A program made the translations under genes and the position numbers. From NCBI RefSeq assembly GCF_012276985.1, contig NZ_JAAXMM010000012.1, forward strand, positions 124,001 through 188,000: DNA of 64,000 nt. The letters run 5' to 3'. This document shows positions 44,507 to 51,988 of this stretch, piece after piece. The DNA is from Agrobacterium sp. a22-2. GTDB lineage: Bacteria; Pseudomonadota; Alphaproteobacteria; Rhizobiales; Rhizobiaceae. Positions within the stretch are counted from its first letter, which is position 1. Each line of letters starts with the position of its first letter. The notes under the pieces were generated by a model that ran no database searches, was not told the DNA's origin, and saw only the letters and a list, made by a program, of their open reading frames with translations.

Positions 44507-44654
44507 TCCATCCACCGAACGGTTGACATCTATCAAAGTGAAAAAAGTTATGCGCACAACCAAAAGGGGAGGGGGTTGCGACAGGGATATCGGCCGCCGG
44601 GCGCGACCGGGCCGGGTCTAAAACGGCATGACATTATCGTCTGTGTGTCTGACG

Positions 44655-45350
44655 TCAGCTGAACTGCATCATCCGCGACACCAGGCCGGCCCGGTTGTCG
44701 ACGCCGGCCTTGTCGAAAATGTGGATGAGATGGGTCTTCACCGTTGAAAGCCCGATCCCCAGACATTCCGCGATATCGGCATTGGTGCGGCCGCAGCACA
44801 GCAGTCTGGCAACTTCGGCCTCGCGCTGGGTCAGGTGCAGCAGGGCATTGGCCTTCTGAGCGGTGCCGGCCTTGGAACGCGGAAACACCTCTTTGAGATT
44901 GAACGAAATGTAGGGATGTAGCGTATCGGCCAGATGAAATTGGTCTTCGGTCGGTTTGGCGTCGTCAGCCGTCCACATCACGCAGATGCCGGCATAGATC
45001 TGGCTGTCGCGCTGAAAGATCAGTTCGATCGTGTTGTTGACCTGGAAGACCTCGAGGAATTGCCGGTAGAGCGCCACTTCGCTTTCCGGTGCGTAACGCC
45101 CGGCATCGTTCATTTTCAGTACCGGGCTTTGTTCGTGCTCGATCTGGCGCACATGCAGCGGATCATGGGCATGCATCTCGCGGATGTAGATTTTCAAGAA
45201 GTCGGAGGGCACGCGCGAACAGACGAAATTGTGCAAGTTCTTGTTGTCATCGACCGAATAAAACACTAGCCGGCTTGCCCCCAGCGTGCCCGACAGCAGC
45301 CGAAACGTCTCGTCGATGAATTCCCGCTTGCGAACCTCCGAGAAAGCCAT
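44655..45350 (-). CDS. LuxR family regulator with autoinducer-binding-like domain (LuxR solo)
   Basis: 231-residue regulator. The N-terminal half has the autoinducer-binding fold and the C-terminal half a LuxR HTH (LTQREAEVARLLCCGRTNADIAECLGIGLSTVKTHLIHIFDKAGVDNR). Of the usual acyl-homoserine-lactone pocket residues, Tyr (KIYI) and Asp-Pro (HDPLHV) are kept, but the two pocket Trp positions appear to be Phe (SDFLKIY) and Leu (PVLKM). No luxI is in the window. Together with the amine oxidase downstream this suggests a different ligand, perhaps an amine-derived compound. Start at 45350 has GGAG 7 bases upstream. Confidence 0.85.
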   Translation of the reverse strand: MAFSEVRKREFIDETFRLLSGTLGASRLVFYSVDDNKNLHNFVCSRVPSDFLKIYIREMHAHDPLHVRQIEHEQSPVLKMNDAGRYAPESEVALYRQFLEVFQVNNTIELIFQRDSQIYAGICVMWTADDAKPTEDQFHLADTLHPYISFNLKEVFPRSKAGTAQKANALLHLTQREAEVARLLCCGRTNADIAECLGIGLSTVKTHLIHIFDKAGVDNRAGLVSRMMQFS

Positions 45351-45385
45351 GGCCATACTCCACAGTGCGCTAAATCGCCGCACTG

Positions 45386-45394
45386 CAAATATTG
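45386..45394. promoter_or_regulatory. Half-site CAAATATTG upstream of luxR
   Basis: Identical to one half of the inverted repeat at 44481-44506, located 36-44 bp upstream of the regulator start. Suggests autoregulation by the LuxR-type protein. The second half is not recognisable. Confidence 0.4.
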
Positions 45395-45523
45395 CTGCGG
45401 CGCAACAGCCGAGTCAAGCAACTCCCGCGGTGGCGCGCGCCAAAGGCTGGCGCGGGCCGTTCGTCCGCCCGATGCCGAGGGTACCCCAGGGCGCATGGTG
45501 CGCGCGCCGGGGCGATGTTGGCG

Positions 45524-47326
45524 CTACGACAGGTGGTAGGGTTTCTGTCGAGCGTAGACGGGGGTCTCAAGGCCGACTTGCCGCGCCTTCAGCTGCAGCG
45601 ACAGATACTGGGAGTAGTGGCGCGACTGGTGCAGGTTGCCGCCGTGGAACCACAGCGCCTCCTGCTGGGTCGGTTTCCACATGTTGCGCTGCTCGCCTTC
45701 CCACGGTCCCGGATCCTTCGGCGTGTCGGAACCCAGGCCCCAGCACTTGCCGACCTTTTCCGCCACCTCTTTCGATATCAGATCGGCGGCCCAGCCGTTC
45801 ATGGAGCCGTAGCCGGTCGCATAGACGACCAGATCGGCGGGCAGTTCCGTGCCGTCTTTGAGGACCACGGCCGTTTCGGTGAGATGGTCGACATCGGAGC
45901 CGGATTTCAGCTTGATGCTGCCGTCGATGATCAGGTCGCAGGCGCCGACATCGATGTAATAGCCCGAGCCGCGCCGCAGGTATTTCATGAACAGGCCGGA
46001 GCCGTCGGCGCCCCAGTCGAGCATGAAGCCGGCCTTTTCGAGATCGGCGTAGAACTTGGCATCCTTCTCGCGCATCTTGTCATAGAGCGGGATCTGGAAC
46101 TCGTGCATGATGCGGTAGGGCAGGGAGGCGAAGATCAGGTCGGCCTTGCGGGTCGTCATGCCGGCGGCCACGGCCCGCTCCGAATAGAGATCGCCAAGGC
46201 CGATTTCCATCAGTGTATCCGAGCGTACGATATGGGTCGAAGACCGCTGCACCATGGTGACGTCGGCGCCGCCTTCCCAGAGGGCCGCGCAGATGTCATG
46301 GGCGGAATTGTTGGAGCCGATGACCACGACCTTCTTGCCCTTGTAGGCATCGGGACCGGGATGCTGGGAGGAGTGCTGCTGCTCGCCCTTGAAGATATCC
46401 TGGCCCTTGAACTTCGGCACATTGGCCTTGCCGGACATGCCGGTGGCCAGCACCAGCTGCTTGGGCTTCAGGACGATCTCCTCGCCGTCCCGCTCGACCA
46501 CGACGGTCCATTCCTGGGTCGCCTCGTCGAAATGGGCCGATTTGCACGAGGTCGAGCTCCAGTAGTTGAGCTCCATCACCTTGGTGTACATTTCAAGCCA
46601 GTCGCCGATCTTGTCCTTGGGTGCAAAGACCGGCCAGTTTTCCGGGAACGGAATATAGGGCAGGTGATCGTACCAGACGGGATCGTGCAGGCACAGCGAC
46701 TTGTAGCGCTTGCGCCAGCTGTCGCCGGCCCGGGCATTCTTCTCGATGATGATCGTCGGCACGCCGAGCTGGCGCAGCCTTGCGCCGAGCGCGATGCCGC
46801 CCTGGCCGCCGCCGATGATCACCACATAGGGCTGGGTGGTATGGCCGAGTTCTGCGGCCTCCTGCAGTCGCTTTTCCGACCAGGTCTTGCGGTTCGGATC
46901 ATGGCCGTGCTCGGCGCCCATCGGACGTCGCAGCCCCTTGGGTTCCTCGTGGCCCTTCAGTTCCGACATGGTGGTCAGCAATGTCCAGATCAGGCCGTTC
47001 TTCAGGCGGATATGACCATAGCCGCGGGCAACCTCGGTCTCGAAGGTGAACCAGCCGTCGGTAACGCCACCGCCATCGGTTGCCAGTTCCTGGTCGTCCT
47101 GCTGAAACCGGCCCGGCTTGATGGCGGCCAGCTGGCTCACCAGCATGTCGCGGATCTGGTCGTGACCCTCAAGGGTCTTGAGGTTCCAGGTGAAGGTCAC
47201 CAGGTCCCGCCAGTAGCAATCGGCCTGGAACAGGTTCACCGCGGCATCGATGTCGCCGCTTTCAAGCGCTTTGCCGAGCTTTGCCAAAGCGGTGTCGATC
47301 TTGGTGTTCGGGCTGTCGTCAAGCAT
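45524..47326 (-). CDS. Flavin-containing monooxygenase with N-terminal SnoaL-like domain
   Basis: 600-residue class B flavin monooxygenase. An NTF2/SnoaL-like domain occupies about 1-140, then FAD motif VIIGGGQGGIALGARLRQLG (about 172-191), the FMO fingerprint FKGEQQHSSQHPG (about 320) and NADPH motif VVVIGSNNSAHDI (about 339), and a C-terminal ATGYGSMNG. Oxidises nitrogen, sulfur or carbonyl groups with NADPH and O2. It follows the zinc dehydrogenase in a sigma-54-type operon. GGAGGA precedes the ATG by five bases. Substrate unknown. Confidence 0.88.
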   Translation of the reverse strand: MLDDSPNTKIDTALAKLGKALESGDIDAAVNLFQADCYWRDLVTFTWNLKTLEGHDQIRDMLVSQLAAIKPGRFQQDDQELATDGGGVTDGWFTFETEVARGYGHIRLKNGLIWTLLTTMSELKGHEEPKGLRRPMGAEHGHDPNRKTWSEKRLQEAAELGHTTQPYVVIIGGGQGGIALGARLRQLGVPTIIIEKNARAGDSWRKRYKSLCLHDPVWYDHLPYIPFPENWPVFAPKDKIGDWLEMYTKVMELNYWSSTSCKSAHFDEATQEWTVVVERDGEEIVLKPKQLVLATGMSGKANVPKFKGQDIFKGEQQHSSQHPGPDAYKGKKVVVIGSNNSAHDICAALWEGGADVTMVQRSSTHIVRSDTLMEIGLGDLYSERAVAAGMTTRKADLIFASLPYRIMHEFQIPLYDKMREKDAKFYADLEKAGFMLDWGADGSGLFMKYLRRGSGYYIDVGACDLIIDGSIKLKSGSDVDHLTETAVVLKDGTELPADLVVYATGYGSMNGWAADLISKEVAEKVGKCWGLGSDTPKDPGPWEGEQRNMWKPTQQEALWFHGGNLHQSRHYSQYLSLQLKARQVGLETPVYARQKPYHLS

Positions 47327-47360
47327 GTTATCTCCTCCATTGTGCTTGGTCGTCTGTCCA

Positions 47361-47399
47361 CAGGCCGACGCCGGGGCTCCTCTCCCCCGCGACGGCCTG
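47361..47399 (-). terminator. Hairpin between dehydrogenase and monooxygenase genes
   Basis: CAGGCCG (47361-47367) pairs with CGGCCTG (47393-47399), with inner CCGGGG/CCCC pairing; located in the 82-bp gap of the operon. Could be a processing or attenuation hairpin. Confidence 0.35.
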
Positions 47400-47408
47400 G
47401 TCTGTCGG

Positions 47409-48485
47409 TTATTTCTGCAGATCGATGAGGATCTTCAGGTTGGTGCCGGCCGGATCGAGCAGGGCGTCGAACCCCTCGGTGACGGCGTTGTCCAGGGTGA
47501 TGCGCTTGGTGACCACCTGTTTTGCCGGCAGCAGGCCGGAGGCGATCAAGCGGATGACCCGCGGCCAGTAATGGGTCGGGTAGGCCCAGGAGCCGCGAAT
47601 GTCGATGTCCTTGAAGGTGACCTGGAACCAGTCGAGCGGGTTTTCGTGCGGGTGCAGGCCCGTCTGGACGACGACACCCTGCTTGCGCACGGCATCCGCG
47701 CAGGCCTTCAGCGCATGTTCGTTGCCGACGCATTCGATGGCGACGTCGCAACCGACCTTGCCTTCCGACAGGGAACGCACGACGTCGCCGGGATTGTCGC
47801 GCTTCGGATTGATGGTGATCACATCGGGAAGCACCGATTTGGCAAAGGCAAGGCGGGCATCGTTGATGTCGGAGATGAACAGCTGCGCGGCGCCGGCGGC
47901 ACGGGCGGCCAGAAGCGTCAACATGCCGATCGGGCCGGCACCGGTCACCAGCACGCTGCTGCCGGCGGTGACGCCGCCGCGGTCGCAGGCATAGACCGCA
48001 ACCGCGGTCGGCTCGACCAGGGCCGCTTCCTCATCCGCCATTTCATCGGGGATCTGCTGGACGTTGTATTCGTTGACAACGGCATATTCGGCCATGCCGC
48101 CGGAGTGCCAGCTGAGACCGGCCAGCGCCAGATCGGTGCTGAGGTGAAACAGGCCGCGATCGGCGTAGTAATCGCCGGAGCGCGGCATGATCAGCGGCTG
48201 GATCGAGACGCGGTCGCCGACGGCGACCGAGGTCACGCCTTCGCCGATTGCCTCCACGACCCCGCCGAACTCATGGCCGAGGATCTGCGGACCGTGGGCG
48301 CCGGTAAACGGATGCGGCTCTTTCGGAATGAAGATCGGGCCATAGGCATATTCGTGCAGGTCGGTGCCGCAGATGTCGACGAAGCGGTTGCGGACCAGAA
48401 CCTGTCCGGCAGGCGGTTGGCTCGGCGGATTGTCGACCTGTTCGATCCGCAGGTCCTTGGCGGCGTGGAAGCGAAGCGCTTTCAT
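47409..48485 (-). CDS. Zinc-type alcohol dehydrogenase, 2,3-butanediol dehydrogenase-like
   Basis: 358-residue medium-chain dehydrogenase that oxidises an alcohol with NAD(P). Catalytic zinc region is present (FVDICGTDLHEY and GHEFGG near residues 37 and 69), and the Rossmann motif VLVTGAGPIGMLTLLAARAAGA is at about 172. The structural-zinc lobe, normally with four Cys near residue 90-110, contains none here (QPLIMPRSGDYYADRGLFHLS). AAGGAGG five bases before the ATG. First gene after a sigma-54 promoter (48524-48539), followed by the monooxygenase. Likely role: oxidising an alcohol in the same pathway. Confidence 0.88.
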   Translation of the reverse strand: MKALRFHAAKDLRIEQVDNPPSQPPAGQVLVRNRFVDICGTDLHEYAYGPIFIPKEPHPFTGAHGPQILGHEFGGVVEAIGEGVTSVAVGDRVSIQPLIMPRSGDYYADRGLFHLSTDLALAGLSWHSGGMAEYAVVNEYNVQQIPDEMADEEAALVEPTAVAVYACDRGGVTAGSSVLVTGAGPIGMLTLLAARAAGAAQLFISDINDARLAFAKSVLPDVITINPKRDNPGDVVRSLSEGKVGCDVAIECVGNEHALKACADAVRKQGVVVQTGLHPHENPLDWFQVTFKDIDIRGSWAYPTHYWPRVIRLIASGLLPAKQVVTKRITLDNAVTEGFDALLDPAGTNLKILIDLQK

Positions 48486-48523
48486 GTTTCCTCCTTGTTC
48501 TTCGTCGTGGTTGCACAACAAGG

Positions 48524-48539
48524 AGCAAGGCGCATGCCA
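48524..48539 (-). promoter_or_regulatory. Sigma-54 (-24/-12) promoter
   Basis: On the minus strand TGGCATGCGCCTTGCT matches the sigma-54 consensus TGGCACGNNNNTTGCW at every fixed position except C-to-T at position 6; GG and GC have the required spacing. It sits 39 bp upstream of the dehydrogenase start and downstream of an inverted-repeat activator site, next to a sigma-54 activator gene. Confidence 0.85.
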
Positions 48540-48585
48540 AGGGCAGGTCAGGGTTAAATCGCTTAGTTTTCAAGGGAGTGACCGA

Positions 48586-48606
48586 ACGGACCTGTTGCAG
48601 GTCCGT
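48586..48606 (-). terminator. Short hairpin after the sigma-54 activator gene
   Basis: ACGGACCTG (48586-48594) and CAGGTCCGT (48598-48606) form a perfect 9-bp stem with a 3-base loop. It overlaps the left arm of the activator site, so which role it plays is uncertain. Confidence 0.35.
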
Positions 48607-48622
48607 GTGTGGCTGCAACAGG
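48591..48622. promoter_or_regulatory. Upstream activator site, 10-bp inverted repeat
   Basis: CCTGTTGCAG (48591-48600) and CTGCAACAGG (48613-48622), perfect inverted repeat with 12-bp spacer, about 80-100 bp upstream of the expected start point of the sigma-54 promoter. Right position for an enhancer-binding protein such as the adjacent AcoR-like regulator. Confidence 0.7.
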
Positions 48623-48642
48623 TGTGGCACCAGTGCGGCGCC

Positions 48643-50562
48643 TCAGTGGGCCTCGGTCAGCCGGTAGCGCTTGATCTGGCGATGCACCGTGGAGCGGTCG
48701 AGGCCGAGCCGACGGGCGGCTTCCGAAATGTTCCAACCGCAGGCGGTCAGCATGCGCTGCAAGGCGGTGCGGGCGTCGTCTGCCTCGTCGTCGTGATGGT
48801 CCATACCGGCGGTCGCCAGCGTTTCGGGCAGATCGATGCGCTCGATCACGCCGTCTTCGCACAGCGCTGCCGCCACCGCGATGGCATTGTCCAGCTCGCG
48901 GATATTGCCGGGCCAGCGGTGCGCCCGAAGCGCGGCCATCGCCGAGGACGAGATGATCAGGGCTGAGCGGCCGTCCGCATGGCGTTCCACCATCTGATCG
49001 ACGACCCAGTCGAAATCCGGACGGTCGCGCAACGGCGGCAACAGGAGCAGGGCGGCATTCAGCCGGTAGAACAGGTCTTCGCGGAAGAGACCCTGCTGCA
49101 CCAGGCTCTGCAACGGCCGATGGGAGGCCGAGACGACGCGGATCTGCACCGGCCGCGGCTCCAGCGCGCCGACCGGCATGACCTCGCGCTCGGCCAGCAC
49201 GCGCAACAGCCGGCTTTGCAGGGCCAGTGGCATGTCGCCGATCTCGTCGAGAAACAGCGTGCCGCCATCGGCCTGTTCGATCAGGCCCTTGCGACCTTTC
49301 GCGGAGGCGCCGGTAAAGGCACCCGCCACGTAGCCGAACAATTCGCTCTCGATCAATTGCTCGGGAATGGCCGCGCAGTTGATGGCGACGAACCGGCCCT
49401 TCAGGCCGCTGCCGTCGTGAATGGCGCGGGCCAGATATTCCTTGCCGGTGCCGGTCTCGCCCTGGATCAGGATCGGCAGGCTGGTGCGGGCCAGTTTGGC
49501 GGCTCTGGCCTGAAGGCTGGTGATTTCCGGCTCGTTGCCGCCGAGCCGGCGGATCGGCGGGGGAATGTCGGCTCTTGCCAGCGCCGAGCGGGTGCGGAAC
49601 TGCGGCTCGATGGCATGGGCAAACAGGGCATTGCCGTCGCGGCCAAACAGCATGCGCTCCTGGGTCGGACGGCGGCGGGTCAGCTCGCCGAGATCGTCGA
49701 TTTCCATGTCGAAGAAGCGCGACACCGGCTGGCCGATCAACAGGGCAGGGTTGCGCCAGTTGACGCCAAGCGAGCGGGCAAGGATCTTTGCGCCGCCATG
49801 GGTCATGCCGATCACGCAGCCGCGTCCGTCGATCGAGATCGCCGCTTCCGGATCGACATCGAGGAACTCGGGCGACCGGGCAAAACGCAGCACCCATTCA
49901 TGGCGGGTCTGGGCCATCAGATTGGCCAGCTCGATGCGCCGGACCGTCGAGGCGACGAGATGCCGGGCGAGGTTCTGGCTGGTTTTCAGGATCGGTGAAC
50001 TCAGCAGCGAGATGTCGAGGACGGCCGACAGGTCGCCGCGCGTGTCGTAGATCGGTGCGGCGGTGCAGGACAGCGGCGTGTGGGTATTGTCGAAATGATC
50101 GGTCTGATGGATCGTCAGCGCTTCGCCGGTCTCAAGGCAGGCGCCGACGGCGCAGGTGCCGGCCCGCCATTCCGACCATTCCGAGCCGAGATAGAGGCCT
50201 GCCTTGCGCAGGTTGTTGTCGAACAGCGGATCGCCCAGAAATTCGACGGTGACGCCCTTGCGGTCGGAGAGCAGGAGAACATAGTTCTGGCCGGCCACCT
50301 GATTGAACAGATGTTCCAGCCCCGACCGGGCAATGCGGATCAGTTCCTCCGACTGCTGGCGGTGTTCGCGCAGCGTATTCGCCGGCACGATGAAGGCTTC
50401 GCAGGCCTGGGCCGGATCGAGGCGGTGCTGCTCGATGCAGCGCAGCCAGGATTTGACGACCGTTTCGTCGCGGCCGGTGGCGATGCCCAGGCTGACGTTT
50501 TCAATCTCGCGAATATGATCGGTGTAAGACATATGGGAAATCCACGGCAGGCCTCCCAGCAT
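48643..50562 (-). CDS. Sigma-54-dependent transcriptional activator, AcoR-like
   Basis: About 639 residues. N-terminal sensor region of the AcoR type (about 1-300, GAF-like, with WRAGTCAVGACLETGEALTIHQ), AAA+ domain with Walker A in IQGETGTGKEYLARAI, the sigma-54-contacting GAFTGA in YVAGAFTGASAKG, Walker B in GGTLFLDEIGDMP, and a C-terminal Fis-type HTH (CGWNISEAARRLGLDRSTVHRQIKRYRL). Start uncertain: ATG at 50562 (AAGGG upstream), GTG at 50574 and ATG at 50532 are alternatives. Located directly before the sigma-54 promoter of the dehydrogenase-monooxygenase operon, which it probably activates. Confidence 0.92.
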   Translation of the reverse strand: MLGGLPWISHMSYTDHIREIENVSLGIATGRDETVVKSWLRCIEQHRLDPAQACEAFIVPANTLREHRQQSEELIRIARSGLEHLFNQVAGQNYVLLLSDRKGVTVEFLGDPLFDNNLRKAGLYLGSEWSEWRAGTCAVGACLETGEALTIHQTDHFDNTHTPLSCTAAPIYDTRGDLSAVLDISLLSSPILKTSQNLARHLVASTVRRIELANLMAQTRHEWVLRFARSPEFLDVDPEAAISIDGRGCVIGMTHGGAKILARSLGVNWRNPALLIGQPVSRFFDMEIDDLGELTRRRPTQERMLFGRDGNALFAHAIEPQFRTRSALARADIPPPIRRLGGNEPEITSLQARAAKLARTSLPILIQGETGTGKEYLARAIHDGSGLKGRFVAINCAAIPEQLIESELFGYVAGAFTGASAKGRKGLIEQADGGTLFLDEIGDMPLALQSRLLRVLAEREVMPVGALEPRPVQIRVVSASHRPLQSLVQQGLFREDLFYRLNAALLLLPPLRDRPDFDWVVDQMVERHADGRSALIISSSAMAALRAHRWPGNIRELDNAIAVAAALCEDGVIERIDLPETLATAGMDHHDDEADDARTALQRMLTACGWNISEAARRLGLDRSTVHRQIKRYRLTEAH

Positions 50563-50671
50563 GCCGCCCTTCACTCCTCCGCTTGCCCTATGTGGCCATG
50601 ACTGCAGGCCGATGTAAAGGGAATCTCGACCGGTTGTCGCGGTCGGCGGCCGCCGGGCACGCTGAAACGCT

Positions 50672-51349
50672 TCAGACGCCTTTCCGGGTGGCGAGCCAGA
50701 TCGTGTGGCGGGCGCCGCTGCGTTTGTGGGCGCGGACCGCCTTGGCCTCGGCGTCGAAGCCGGCCTGTTTCAGCCGGCGGGTAAAGGCCTCGTCCGGGGC
50801 CGAGGACCACACGGCCAAGACACCGCCCGGCCGCAGGGCGGCCCTCGATGCGGCAAGGCCGGAGAGGCTGTAGAGCCCGTCATTTTCCGTGCGCGTCAGG
50901 CCGTCCGGGCCATTGTCGACATCGAGCAGGATGGCATCGAAACGGTCGACCGATCCACCGATCACCGCGCCGACATCGCCTTCGTGCAGCGTGACACGGC
51001 GGTCGTCGAGGCTGCCCTTGTAGATCCCGGCCATCGGGCCGCGCGCCCAGGCGATGACGGCCGGTACCAGTTCGGCGACCGTGACTTCGGCATCGGGGCC
51101 GAGGACTGAAAGGGCGGCGCGCAGGGTGAAGCCCATGCCGAGCCCGCCGATCAGCATTCGGGGCTGGTGGATGCCGGCGATGCGCTCGACGGCAAGGGTG
51201 GCAAGGGCTTCTTCGGACCCGCTCAGCCGGCTGTTCATCAGCTCGTTGGCGCCGAGCATGATGGAGAATTCCTGGCCGCGCTGCTTCAGCCGCAATTGCC
51301 CGCCATCGCCGGGGATTGCCGCGCGGTCCAGTTCTATCCAGGGTATCAT
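50672..51349 (-). CDS. Spermidine synthase-like methyltransferase-fold protein
   Basis: 225-residue Rossmann-fold protein. The SAM-binding-like motif is LIGGLGMGFTLRAAL (about 66-80) followed by VTVAELVPAVIAWARG (about 89-104) and LLDVDNGPDGLT, resembling the SpeE family. True spermidine synthases are longer, so this is probably a paralogue of unknown role. Start at 51349 has AAAGGG upstream. Divergent from the small membrane protein gene. Confidence 0.75.
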   Translation of the reverse strand: MIPWIELDRAAIPGDGGQLRLKQRGQEFSIMLGANELMNSRLSGSEEALATLAVERIAGIHQPRMLIGGLGMGFTLRAALSVLGPDAEVTVAELVPAVIAWARGPMAGIYKGSLDDRRVTLHEGDVGAVIGGSVDRFDAILLDVDNGPDGLTRTENDGLYSLSGLAASRAALRPGGVLAVWSSAPDEAFTRRLKQAGFDAEAKAVRAHKRSGARHTIWLATRKGV

Positions 51350-51486
51350 GTCGCGCCCTTTGCCAATGCGTAAGGCGCTGCCTATCATGATGGAGGGTGC
51401 GATGCCAACTGGCCCCTTGCGGGCGAGAGCACCGCGAAAGGTCGACATTCCGACGCAAACCGTGATAGAGACCGGCGCAAAGAAGG

Positions 51487-51909
51487 ATGACCGTGACAGA
51501 GACCCTGGACCACAGAAAGCTTGCAAAGACCACTGATGCGCCTGTTTCGGTGTCGCGTCTGCATGCGGTGCTGGCTGTTGTCACGGTGCTTCTGGCCTAT
51601 ATCGGTTTGGCGATCGGCGTGCCGGGCGACGACGCCGCGTCGCGCTCGGGCGAGGTGGGTGCGCATGGCATCCGCCAGTCGGAACACCTGGCCGCCCGCG
51701 ATGACGGCCGGCCGGTCGCTACGGTGCATCGGACAAACCCGAAAGGGGCGGCGCCACCCGCCGCGCCCGTTCTCATCGAGACGTCAGTCAGGCCGTTTGG
51801 CCTTTTGCCATTCGTGCCGGCCATCGACCGTGTTCGCCAAGACCGGCTGCAGGCCCTGGCCCTGCGCGACACCAACCAGCCCCGCGCGCCGCCCGCCCTG
51901 TCGGTCTGA
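51487..51909 (+). CDS. Small single-pass membrane protein, unknown
   Basis: 140 residues. One hydrophobic segment (about 25-45, LHAVLAVVTVLLAYIGLAIGV) with a short cytoplasmic N-terminus; the rest is hydrophilic, Pro- and Ala-rich. No family recognised. It lies upstream of secDF on the same strand (79-bp gap), but there is no evidence that it works with it. Confidence 0.55.
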   Translation: MTVTETLDHRKLAKTTDAPVSVSRLHAVLAVVTVLLAYIGLAIGVPGDDAASRSGEVGAHGIRQSEHLAARDDGRPVATVHRTNPKGAAPPAAPVLIETSVRPFGLLPFVPAIDRVRQDRLQALALRDTNQPRAPPALSV

Positions 51910-51988
51910 GCCTTTCTTTACATCAATATGACAATGCAAGGCCCGATTTTCCGATCGGGGTCTTCGCGGTATTTTCACGGATAGTATC

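Noticed and set aside
45392..47428. 678-residue open frame opposite the flavin monooxygenase
   Set aside because: Antisense shadow of a clear gene.
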